From Mansonella perstans (Eukaryota; Nematoda; Chromadorea; Rhabditida; Onchocercidae): a stretch of DNA of 64,000 nucleotides. Both the position numbers and the translations under genes were made by a program. Location of the stretch: positions 96,978 through 160,977 of the forward strand of contig JBAMDO010000125.1 in assembly GCA_037074765.1 (NCBI GenBank), given 5' to 3'. A model generated the notes under the pieces. That model was given only the letters and a program-made list of their open reading frames with translations, did no database searches and was not told the DNA's origin. This document shows positions 38,901-51,700 of this stretch, in pieces (positions within the stretch are counted from its first letter, which is position 1; each line of letters starts with the position of its first letter).

Positions 38901-41900
38901 ATGACGGCTAATGTTGCGCAGAATGGTAGTGGCCATGCTTATAAACCACCGGTTGCTACTGTGCAGAATCGATCTGCATCTAATAGTCATTCTAAAGGTT
39001 AACACACAATTTTCCTCTTTTGATCAGATCATAATTTACATGTCCCACTTCTACCTTAGTTTTTTACAAATTTACATAGTCGATTTAATCTGTAAATCCT
39101 GAAAACGGGTCACTTCTTACGTCCTGGCTAAATCATCTGTTATGTTGATTGCTCGAAGTAAGCTCAGGTTTGGAAGTTTAGGATTTAAATTAATTTTACA
39201 TGTAATTCAGTAACTGTAGATGCAACTACAATTAAGTAACTGAATAAAACTGTAGTTTAAGCGTTGATGCGTAGGTATAACACTTTCCGTAGCTTGTACA
39301 GTTTTTTTAAAAAAGGAAAAGCGGTAAATTTTTAACTAAGTTAACATAAATAAGGTGAAGTTGACGTAACTTTTTGTATCCTTACATATGCATTTTTGTT
39401 AGAATTTACAGCATCAACTTCGAACACATCATCACGTGCATCCGCTGCATCGGCGGCAGCAGCGCTGATGAATTTGAATTTGACACCGCAGCAGCAGCAG
39501 TTATTGCAGAATGCAGCGAAAAGCGGTCTGCTGAATACAGCTGCGGCTCAAGCATTACTTCACCAAGCTCAGCAGCAAGTACAAGCTAACAACGGTAAAC
39601 ATTTTATGTTTTATTTCTCTTATACTTTCAAAAATTTATTGCTTGTTTCATCAAGAATCATTATTGATACATTTGAATCATTATTATTTCATAGTTAGCA
39701 CAACAAAAAAATATCTGCCGATAAGCGACAAGTATGATGAACGTTCAGATGCGTAGTTTGAAATCATATTGCGCCAGCCGTGCGGTTAAACTGTAATCAG
39801 TGTTAGATAGTTTTGAAACATGTCTATATCAGGCTAATAGTTTTAGGCCGCTTAACTCAACATGCAGCAGCTTTAGCAACCGCTGCACTTCTCTCACAAC
39901 ATCAGCAACAACAACAGCATCAACAACATCATCATTCTCGAACTAATGCTGCAGCTGCATTAGCCGTTAAGGAAACCGCTGCGCAAAGGGCTGCTGCAGC
40001 TAAACTTGCGCTACGGAGACAATTGGAGCAGCAGTTACTGCAAGTCAGTCTCTGCAAAGTCTTTTCTATTGCTAAGGAATTTTCTAAGAATTGCTGGACT
40101 ACGATTTTTAAAAAGCGCATGTGAGAGAGCAAAAAAAAAACATCTGTACTTTTGTTTGCTGTGATTTCCGCACATAAAGATAGATTTGGTTAGCTCACGA
40201 ATTTCAAAGTTTTCTTTAATATTTCCATTCTTAGTTATTTGAAATGTATTCTTACCTTCTCCTTCCTCATATTGAATTATTTGCACATTCTCTCAAACTT
40301 GCCTAAAGCCGTTTAGTTTCAGATTCCTCCACCGCGGCCTCCACCCCCGGACATGCATTTTATCCCTAATGGTAATCAACCAGATTTTCTAATGTATCTG
40401 GGTCTTGATATCGCTGTTCAAAGGCTACTGAAGGATAAAGTAGCTACCAGGTAAATTTAATTTTTGTGAAAAAAGAAATTTCATGAGAACTGTTGCTAAT
40501 AATCACAGAGTTAATAATTTTCCTGGTAATATTATGACATTTCCAAACGCGATCTACATGATTTAAACATACATGACTAAAATTTATTGAACTGCTTATT
40601 AGAGGAGGTGAACCTGTATGTGTTTGCACGAATTTGTATGTGTTACAAGAACCTGTATATGTTTGCACGTATAACTGTGTGTTTCATCTGTAACAAAAAA
40701 AATCTACCACTCATAATTTCATTGTTTCAACTGCTTTTATTAAAAATTTTTTATGAAACATGGATTTCAGACGTGTCACAGGGGGGCCTTATCTATGCGA
40801 AGAATGCGGTACCGATTTTACACCGGTTTGGCGTGCCATTGGAGCAGATGAGAATTCACTAAATCTCTATTGTGATGCATGCGTGAAAGCAGCGCAAAAG
40901 AAAAAGTTGCGTCAAGAACATACCGCATTACTAAGGAAAGCTTTCAATAAAGTAATGGAAAAAGAACAAGTAAGAGCGATAATATTGTAATGTTTCTCAC
41001 TTTCTTACGTTAATGTTTTTACGTGAGGTTGATGTCAGTGTAGTATTTCCGCATAACTGGAAAATATGATGATTTGGAAAATTGTCGAAAGGATGATTTT
41101 TATAAGATTCTGTGGACAATTAATCGCTTATTTTACTTTAGGAACTGGAAAATCAAATAGCGGAAGGCAAATTCGAAACAGCTGTGCCTTCGTCCTCAAC
41201 ACCTCGCTCATCAACGCCAGCTACACCACCGCTTGGTGCAGCTGCTGTGAAAACAGGATCTACTTCTTCCGGTGCTTCACTTAGTGTACCAAAAGCTTCT
41301 ACTTCTTCCGTAAGTACTTTTCACGAACTGATTTATGTTCAAATAAATCTGTTTATAGATACTGAAAGCCATTTATTCTACAAATCTTAGGAAGGAAAAT
41401 CTTCAGGAGTCTTTGTTTTCTAGGCGAGCCATCAGCAGCATCATACCAAATCAAGTTTGTACAAAAGGCCTGCAACGACGAACAGTAATAGTGCAGCACA
41501 AGCCGCTTCGCAGAATGCTGCAGCCGCAGCTGCAGCTGCGGCACTTGCTGCGGCAGCAGGTGCAACCGGTACGAGTAATTTCTTACAGCAGCAAATGGCA
41601 GCAGCAGTAGCTCTCCGGCAGACGAATCCTATGCTTGCAGCTATGATGGCAAATCCTTTGCTCAATGCACCAAATATGTTGCAAGTACGAAAAATTACAT
41701 TCTTTCCCTTTTTTTTTTGCTACTTTTCCGTTTGAAGTAGAAATATATGGAATCACGGAATATTAAAGAAACACTTAGTTAGTGTTAATATGATCGAATT
41801 TGGTTCGTTTTGTGATCAAATTGTGAAAGCTAGGCAGAGTTGAAGTAAAAAAAGATGTGATTGCAAAATACAAAGGAATGTCGAATATATGTCGATTATC

Positions 41901-42614
41901 GATGACTAGATCATCTAATGAAATGGATTTGGCATCGGAAGGACATTACCATTATTTATTGTCATGTAACATTGAGTCATGGTGGCATTATAAGGAAAAA
42001 TTTTGTAGAGTATGCATTGAACAATCTGTATTGTGTTGCTGAGAATATGAGCATAAAAATTACAACATAAATTGACATTGGAAGGCATTTTTGAAATACT
42101 TTTGAAAATTTTTATGGGATTTGATACATCTAAGATATGTCAGGGAGTTACCAAATTGTATAATGAATATGAACAAATAGAGAAAATCTATTGCATAAAT
42201 TGAATAATTTAAGAATAATCAATGAAATAAAGAAGTGTATTGTTGTTATTGATGATAACATGCTGTGTTTTAGCGTTTCATTTCACTCATGTGGAACTGA
42301 TTAGTTTTTTTTTTTAGCTACAATGGAATCCGTTAATGCAGCAGCGTTTACCCAATTTGGCAATGGCAGCACTTGCTCAGGCGGTTCAAAATGCGCAACA
42401 AAGCAGTGCATCCGGAAATGCTGCATCAAATGCTGCTGCAGCTGCAGCTGCTGCTGCTAATCCTTTAGCAGCAATAGCAGCTTCGATGAATCCGGCCGCT
42501 GCAGCTGCAATGTTTAGCAGTAGCCCACAGATGGTGCGACAGTTGCAGCAGGCACAACAAGCGATGCAAAGGAATTTCCTGTTAGAATACGCAAAAAGTC
42601 AGTCGAAGAAATGA
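35973..42614 (+). CDS. dcp-66: p66 / GATAD2-like subunit of the NuRD (Mi-2) complex
   Basis: Nuclear co-repressor subunit linking MBD/deacetylase and chromodomain-helicase parts of NuRD. Twelve exons: 35973-36083, 36703-36912, 37554-37763, 38115-38258, 38877-38997, 39403-39594, 39847-40043, 40323-40450, 40771-40969, 41142-41309, 41424-41684, 42318-42614; all phases agree, 745 aa. An acidic and basic N-terminal half leads to the CR1 coiled coil (about 178-225, with RREEAKLSMLRKLRISQ). Next come Ala/Gln/His-rich exons, the KLALRRQLEQQLLQIPPPRPP segment typical of p66, and the CR2 GATA-type zinc finger at 447-475 (CEEC and YCDAC). The finger is followed by a basic helix (QKKKLRQEHTALLRKAF). The C-terminal third is low-complexity with poly-Ala runs at about 41513-41562 and 42430-42495. 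A TTGTTGTAG acceptor-like site at about 35931 could be a trans-splice or 5'UTR junction. A classic GATA transcription factor is excluded by CR1 and the flanking segments. Confidence 0.93.
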
Positions 42615-45600
42615 CGTTTTGAAGAAGGTAAATATTTAATTCTGTTTTTCATATGGTGATATGAAGTGATATATATGATATGATATGGCATAGTATGGTA
42701 GCGGTGATTTGGTAGGCATATATGTTGTTTTTGCACTTGGGAATTATTATGTGTATGGACTATTTTAGTACTTTTTAAGTTACGTAAAAATTTGATTTAG
42801 TTAAAAGAGTTATTAATTGATGTTTTTTTGATAATTTTATCCCATCTATCATTCCTTTTTCTTATTTATTCTCGTAATAGTTAAGTCAATATACTGCATA
42901 AAAGTGTTAAGGAGTCATCATCGAGATGATCAAATGATTCTTATCAGCGTAACAAATTTTATGAAATTAGTTGATATGGGCATTCTGATAGGTACCTTTT
43001 CAATTGTCGCAATCATATTGTTACCATCGGAATGTTCTTTCATCGACTGCCTTTTTGATTTGGAAGTACGATCGTGCCCGATTCCAGAGCAACGATTCAG
43101 TTAAATTTATTTTCCATGGGAATGCTGGAAGTGGTGAATTTGTGTTTGACCGGTAGCTGGTTCAGTTTTTTCGCCTTTCTTGTAGAAAATAAACATTACA
43201 TGTTGATGAAATCTATGTCTATTAAATTCTTCTGTATGAAACATCAGTATGGCAGACTAGGTCAGATTTTTAGTTGGAAGGCAATTGTTGGAACCCTTTG
43301 AATTGTCGCTTTGGTACCCAAAATTTTGAATCTTGGAAAAGGGAAGTTCGGATTGTTTATCGTTGCTGTTGTGCACGCTTCTTGATCAGTTATTATTGCT
43401 ATAGGTATCGTGATATTTGTAAATATAAGGTGTGATCCATGATGATGTTTTTCTTCAAGTTGAAGTATTTGTGCAACAATTTTTAGAGTAGATCTCGAAG
43501 AGTTTGTGTTTACCGAGCAGAATCTAGATTTCGCAATGGACATAGTGATGTCAAACATAAAAGATTGTTTACAGAACTGAGAAAGAATCAATTTAAGTTT
43601 TCTATGGAAGCATTTCACGAACTTTCGTTAAATGTTTGTAATTTGTGGGTAAATTATTTGAGCTGGATGTTTTTTGGCATTTATTGCTGAGTGAATACAT
43701 GGTGATTATGGTAACGGTGTTAGTTGTTTGTTTAGTAAGGTTGATAAGTCTTGGCTTGTTTGTAGCCTTTTTGAGGAATTTTAGTATTCCATGATTTATG
43801 TAATTTTCAAGTACCAATTGGTTATGGGATTGTTTTTGTTGCATTCAATCATCTTATTGAAATAGAATCATTTTTTTTTTTGATTTAAATAATTTAAATC
43901 GTTGAAATGGATTTTTTTTTGTATCATCGTATTGATCAGAGAGAGATGTGCTTTCAGGTTGAATTTTCCGAATTGTTTTATGATTTTTTTTCTTGAAGTT
44001 TTGTACTTTTTTGCATGCTTACTGGGAATCAGTTCAAAATTGATAGCTGATGACAGATATAAAGTAATGGTTGTTGTTTAATTCTTTTGTTTAATTCGAA
44101 TTTGCATTTGCTTTATAACAGTGAAAACCCAGAAAAGATATGAACTTTTTCCGAAAGAAAGCTACCAAACGCTTTCAAAGTTAGTACTTATAATGTAAAG
44201 TTGTCTTATCTCCTCCTACAATTGTGAAGGAAAATTCTGGATTTAAAAACGTTTTTTATGCATGTTTGCCTTAGTATAATTATGCACAGCTTCCTTGATA
44301 AGAAGATCCAAACTTTGTTTTGTATCTTTTAGTCATGATCCTTGTAATTTCACAGACGTGACGAACCGTATTGGTCTTCCTGATTGTTGAGACTCAAAAT
44401 CCATTTCAAGATGAGATTTTCAGGAGATTTGAATGGGACCCTGAAGTGCCTTCCAGGGTTCAGTATTTTTCAATTTCCATAGTATTTATAGTGCTAGCTA
44501 TTTTTTGCTTCATGGATTTCGGTCTTACTTTGGAATTTTTGAAATCAATTCCATGAACTTCTAGGAATTCAAATTCTGAATAACTGTTCGGAAATATCTG
44601 TTCATCGCGCTTTAGTGGAATTATTTGCCACATTTATTTCTGCCACAGGTTCCACCTGACTGATTCATTTTCTTTCGTGTATGTCATTGATTTTCATTAA
44701 ATAGAACATTTTGAAATGTGCTACAGCGCCAGTTGTCTGACTTTCATGGATCACATATTGTGGTCACTCCAGTAGAAGTGTAGTCGGATCTGAGATTATA
44801 CTTCAGTATGTAATACGAATTGTATTCCCAGAATATATCGCTGATAGATGAATTTCAAAATTGAAGTGGAGTACTTGAACTAGTTTCTACACTTCAATTG
44901 TCTCTTATGAAGACAGCTGTGAACAATGCTTGACTTAGAAAATCGAGGGAAGTAAGAAAACTTACTATATTATGCAGTCTAAAAGTTGAATGTTACTGGA
45001 TATCTTTTACCAAGAGATCTGAGAAATGAAGTTCCCATAGTGCCCTGTGCTTCGTCGCAACATCCCTACACGATTGGAAAACTACACATCTCAGAGTCTT
45101 CGTAAAAGAAATGCTTTTCAAATATAACTTGCCAATTTCGCCAAAAGATCATTGTTTTTATTTCTTTGGAAGGAAATAACTTCAAATTATTACCATACAC
45201 AATCGTCATACTGTAGCAGGGAGTGAAAAACAGATAAAAAGATGATATTACTTGGACTTCTCAATCTTAATAACTGTTTAGCGCTTGGATATTAAAGTAA
45301 GTTTCTAGAATATTAGTGATTTATTCTGAGTAAGATGGGAGGAAGTCGAACATTATTCCTGATTCAAAATTTGTTCCAAAAGTCCAAAGATCAGAAATAG
45401 CGTCATGACAAAAAAAGAATTCTAATTTGATGTCTTTTAACCTGTTGTTTTATAACAAATGACACAAACATTAATTACAATATCAAGAAAAGGCAAGAGT
45501 GGCAGAATTCAATAGTGATCAAATCTGAATACTGACTAATCAGTAATAAAAGGCGCACTTCTGCGAATTCCGTTGTGGAAGCGATGATTACTTTTTTATC

Positions 45601-45769
45601 TTAGCCTAAAACTTTTCCGAACTTGATGCTAAAATAAAATTAGTTTCATTATTCGGACGATATACTAAAAATACCATCACTTATTATGCAAGAGAGCAGA
45701 ATTCAACAGTGATCAATTCTAAATATGACTAATCAAGAATGACAAAGTGCACCAACTAACCGCGAATGA
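42615..45769. other. Convergent spacer between p66 and the PTR gene
   Basis: About 3.1 kb holding the 3'UTRs of both genes; an AATAAA near 43185 on the + strand is a candidate p66 poly(A) signal. Short open frames in both directions lack family matches and splice partners. No repeat of note. Confidence 0.55.
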
Positions 45770-48700
45770 CTATTCGCAAGTCCTTAATATCCGTAGTTCA
45801 GTGGCATTCATATTTTCCCTATCACGAACAACCTTATCTTCTTGCTTCCTGCCACTATTGGTACCACGAGGACCAACAGGACCACTACTACCACCATAAG
45901 CATCGATACTAGCAGTGGTACCGAATAGATGCTTCCCAAAAATTGCTTGATAACAATTAAACTCCAATAGAAAGTGAGGTATTAATGACAAGAATGTTGG
46001 CAATAGTACAAGACCGTGAAATAGACCCCAAATCACCACCAACGATATCGTCTTCACAAATACCAATGGGATATAATTCTGAAAATAGCAGGGAGAATGT
46101 TTTTTTGAAATGAACCGAACTCAAATTATCATACATTTATTTACTATTTACTCCGTCCGAATGGAGGTCCGATTGGTATCACCAAACACTTCCTAAAATA
46201 CAAATTCTTTCTCCTTTAAATTCACAGTGTCTTGCATAATTTGTAAAATTCAATCCACAAATATTTTCGCTTTGTATTCATCTTTATGTAACCCTAATCT
46301 AGAACAAATTCTTACTATTCCTCTCACAATACTTGAAATAGACTCGAATCCGATCATCTTAAACGCAAATAGTGAAGCCGAATTAAGTTTCATGAACAAG
46401 AACGTAATGCATTTAAATTTAATTTCAGATATTATCAAACCTGTAAAAATGCTAATGGTATTATGCAAGCAACCGTGCTGATTCCACCTTGCAATGTTGG
46501 CCAAGCTACACTTTCCAATGTGTATTCTAAACGTGCCTTGTTGTTCTCCAACCGCGACTTTGTTATTCTTATCCCTCTGATTGTTTTCTTCTCTCCGAGC
46601 TGCGACATACAGCAACAGTTATAAATCAAAACAAAAATCTTTCCAAAAATTTCACCTGGGTAACTGTAGAACCACCAAACTGGATCTTATGGTGCCATTT
46701 GAAAACTACGTGTAAATAGAGAACGTGGAAGACTGAAAAAAGCTATGAGCCTAGGACCTGTTGACTGTACATGAAAACCGTTAAAGAACAATACACTTAC
46801 CTGATGATGATAAGATACATGAGCGGTAAAGTCTACCGACATTCCGATACACATCAGTATGGCGCAAAGCGTTGCCGGGTCGAGATCCAAATGCCACCAA
46901 GACAAAAAACCAATCACGCCTTCAATAATTTCCCAGCACTTGTTGTTGCACTTCCTGCTAAGGGCGCCCCTTCATCTTGATTAGCAATAGCAATAGTAAC
47001 ATCTCTTTTCAATGACTTTTATCAGTGACAATTCAAAGATGGAGAGAATGGATGTTAAAAACTCGAATAATTACTAAAGTAACTCGAAATCATTTTGAAT
47101 TTGGGAAGTTCATATACAACAAACATGCTTACATATCAGGCCATATGCGGTCATATTATCATTCAGATTACTATCACTCTTATAATAGGAAATTTTGCCA
47201 ACATTGACAGAGTTTGTGTCAAAGTTTGAAGGAAAATTACGACTAATAGGAACAGCAACGAATATTCGATGCATTATATTCACCTTCTTAAAATAGCACA
47301 TCCTAGATATTGTCACAAATGTTCCTTCATATGTTAGATTTATACAAATGAATAATGTCAATAATAATCCCAAATACAGCTGTTGTTTATTATATCATTT
47401 ATATTTTAATTCTGCAAGCCCTTTTATATAGAATATTAGATAGGAATTGTTCATATTCAATCCTCTTCATATTTCAACTTTCTTGGCATTTTCAACAGAC
47501 ATTTTTACAATTAATATCTTATTAAAGAGATAATTAATATTTTGTTAAAGACAACAATCTGTTTTCAATTGAACTATTAATTATACTTACCGAAACTTAT
47601 AGATGCGATGGTAAGAGATGCAATAATTACACTGAATGGATTCTGGATGAACAAGCCACATATTACTGTCATGCATACTAATGTCCAGATACAAGTCTGA
47701 AACATTTCTGGCTATATCCGATGTCAGTTCAATGTTGTTTATTTATATCAGTTGTCGATGGGAAAGATTCAAATGTCAATCACCTGCATAGCTAATGTTT
47801 TCAGAGAAAGCATTTGATCGACAAACATCGAATTGGCCTCCCAAACGGATGCATTCAAATCTTTGTAGGAACTTGCAATGCTTCGCCATTTTTGCATCAA
47901 TTCAATTCGTTCCTTCCAACTGGTGGAATTCTGATATGTCACCACAAAGCAGAAACTTTCCACCGGTAAGTCCGAATCATTCCTTTTAAAGAAGGGAATT
48001 GAAAGTCCTTCCATAATAACTTAACTACAGGAGGAAGGAATTTGAGATTACAGCCAGAGATAATCAAGTCAAGGCGCAGTACAAAAATCATAAAGTAAGA
48101 GTAAGTGAGAAAAGCAAATATAAGTTGCTATTGCAAAAATAGAAGTTTTGCTTCACAGGTATTTATAAAAGTAATATGGCACAATTTACTACTTACTTTG
48201 ACCGGTAAGTAATAAAGTTAGTAATAAGTAGTAACGTAAATAAAGTGTTTTTCGCACTAAACGTAATATTAGAAAACATGGTGAACGGAAATATCTGACA
48301 GTTGTCAAGGATATTTTACAGAATAAAAGATATATGTTCTATTAACTTGACTTTAAACAAATTTTAAAAATATTACCTTAGCTTTAAAAAATTTTTCCAG
48401 TGCTTGTACAATGGCGAGAAGAGGAAGTCGTTTAATTTACTGTAATCAATGATTTCCTTTTTTAACGTTGCCTCTTGTTTTGGTACTGATGAAATGGTTG
48501 TTGTTAATGCTGTGTCATCATCCGAGAAATAATCGAAATCATACAACAGCGTTTCCCACCAATACGTTTTGTAATCCCGTAACCAAAGAAGAGTAAATTC
48601 TTTCCCTGAAATATTCAAATGCGACATTTCTTCACTGTGTCAATTATCGGCAGGAACAAAACAAAATTTTGTGACACTTTACCTCGACAATTTTCCAATG

Positions 48701-51700
48701 TTTCAAAATCATTCACCATTGCATCGAATCGTTTAAGGATGTGTTCATTCCGTATATCCAAAGGACTATTCACCAAAACCGTCACTGGATAATATTCCCT
48801 CCAAACTGCAATCTAATCAGGCCACATTTCAACGAATCCAAACCTATTCCAACCAGACACTAGTGAAAAAAAAATAACATCTATCGCTTCCGATATTACA
48901 AAGTACCCGAGAACTGATGAAACGTCTACTTTCAATGGTATTGCTGATATGGTGCTGTGGTTTAACCATATCAAATGTTTTCATCCAATCCTTCCGTTCA
49001 TTTCACTTACTTGCAGAAGTGAGGGGAATTTTAAATTTCAAAATAAAAATTCTGTTAGTGATAAAAAGAGATAGAAAGAATTACCTGTGCCGGAAATCAT
49101 AGCATTTGCTTCTTGTAAGGGTGAATTTTTTGGTAGCAATTTTTCTACATCCAAGCGTGCTTCAATATTCATTGCACCAATGACACCAAAGAACCAATAG
49201 ATTAAAATACCAGTGAAAGCCAACAAACCGAATAGTTTCGATGTTATCAGATGACAATAAAATTTCAATGTGGAATTTAATCCAATAATAAACTAAAAAT
49301 ATTATTTTATAAATATCATATGAAAGTAATAACCATACACACTCATCATTCCATATTACATAAATGTTGAAGATTTTCGAACAGAGTTAAATTTATAATG
49401 GTTATGGAAAAAAATGTCTACTGCAGGTTAATTCAAATTAATCTGCACTTGAATTGGCACTACTGCAGTGAGATCTAATACTTTATTAATTATCGCTTCA
49501 TTATTCTTAACTCCTTTACCAAATATCTAAACCTATATATCACATTAATTTTTTAGATATAAAAACTATTGATGACATTACTTGTACTCATCATGAGTTT
49601 ATCCATTACTGCTCATTTCTGTAGTAAAATTAACTACGACACATGTCAAATAAAGGCCACGTTTCAGAATTCTGCAAATCTTCCTCAATCTATTGGCTGA
49701 ATAAACTCTCATGATATTTCTAACTTAACCAATTGCGTGTTTTGTTCTATTTGGTTTAAGAATTCTCTCAGATAAATATGTACATCAGTCTCTTTGACAT
49801 TTCTCACTAAGATACGAAACCAAATTTTGTCAAAACTATTTTTGAAATTCGGAGAAAAACAAGCCAAAATGTAACCATGGGAATGCCAGCATTCTTTTTC
49901 CCCGTTCGCTCCACCACAGATGCCAGATAAAGTAATGGACAGAGCAAAACCATTGTGAAGATATATGCAAATCCAAGTGCTATTGCTGTTTCAAAACAAA
50001 ATAGCGATATTTCTAAAATGGAAAAGTAATATATCATCCCATGATAAAACTACGAAATTTAGATGCTATATATTCGACGTCATATCACATTATCGAGGAG
50101 CGAATCATCAAAAGTTATTCGGATTCAAAATGTAACCAATCATTTAAAAGCTTCAATGAATTTAAGAGTATCTGTGAATAGAAATGAACTTGCCTGGTGT
50201 CGGAGTTAATGCTCCGATACCAAATGTGATCACATTGGTAAATGTGGAAATTGTGACCGAAGGTCCAGCTTCTTCTAACACAAAACCGAGACGCTGAGGT
50301 ACTGAACATTCGCTTGTTGACCGTAACCATGAATGGATTACTAGGAATGCCCCATTAACGCCTATAAAAAACTGTACTATATCTATATCAGAGACTATAT
50401 CTATATCAGTACTGTACTATATCAGAGACGTGCTGTCTTATTTGCGGTGCCACCAAGATTGCGACATTTAATATATGTAAGGCCTAACAATGAACTAAGT
50501 GACATATTTTTTTTATATTGCAGTTAAAATTTTTTAAGCGATCAAGCATATATGGAGCTTTGATGAAAAAAATGGATTTACATTCGTTTATAGAATGGCC
50601 AAGTTTAGAGAGGAGCAGAATACAAAAAGAGTACTGAGAAAGTATGCTTTTCTGTACGGTGAATAGAGAACGGTGCAAGACAAATTGAATTTCTAAAGAA
50701 TTATAAGGTCAAAGGAAATGACAATTGTAGCTTGCAAAACTTCTAAAGGAGGCGAACATTTTTTCAATTATATTATGAATAATTCGACGTCATACTTACT
50801 GTATCCACTGATTCACATCATTTATAACATGAAACGTAGAACAAAAGTTTCATTTTAAAATTTCTTTCAATTCAATGGTTTTAAAGTATAATTGAAATTG
50901 AATTCCATGGCACTCACAATTGAGCTGTCCCTTTTAAAATTTCATATAAAGGGAATTGTTACCTTAACAGCACTTATTGTTAGAATAAAAATAAATCCTC
51001 AAAATCTTCCACTTACCAATTCCCATCACTAGGAAAGGCATGATTAGCATAATTGTGTTTGTTCGGAGTTGAATTAACGAAAACAATCCAAAGGTAACGG
51101 TAATTGCCAAGATCGGGCATGCAACAACTCCAAATGCAACGATTAACTTGGCTGGGTGCATAACACCAAGTAATACGGCACTGCCAAGTATTGAGAATGC
51201 AACAACCAAAAACATAGCTAGGAAACCTGAAATGGCTAATTCCAAAAAGTTATCTTCAGGCACTTTTTCAGAACTTCCACTATTTTTACTGATCAAATCT
51301 TCTACGAAGCTGATATCTTCAAATTTACCTCACTATTGAAAATTTACCTAATTTACGTAACTACTTACCTAATTTACCCAACTATCTTCACATTTACCGA
51401 AACATTCAAATTTACCCAACTAAATTTACCTAACTATTTCTGGAAATTTTAATAAGTTTATGGATGAAGCCAGTGTGAATTTGTATCAATTAAAACATAG
51501 AATTTGTATTAATTAGAACATAAGAATTTATAATTAATTCATATTTATTGACATTTTCTTTCAAATTTAGGTAAATGCCTCCATTTTTTCATGAATTTTC
51601 TTAATTTCACGACGATTACCTTGTTTCCTTCTGTCATCCTCTTTACATTTATGATTATATTAGAAATTATAAACAAGTCAGGTACAATAGTTTATCTCGC

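Noticed and set aside
40771..40969. GATA transcription factor
   Set aside because: The CR1 coiled coil and the LLQIPPPRPP segment identify p66/GATAD2.
43262..43618. 118-codon - strand frame in the p66/PTR spacer
   Set aside because: No family similarity recognised, no splice context, AT-driven composition.
47784..48014. PTR exon starting at the ATG of [12 protein letters not shown]
   Set aside because: Phase with the previous exon fails and a stop precedes it; the acceptor at 47982 (AAAAG/G) restores phase and homology.
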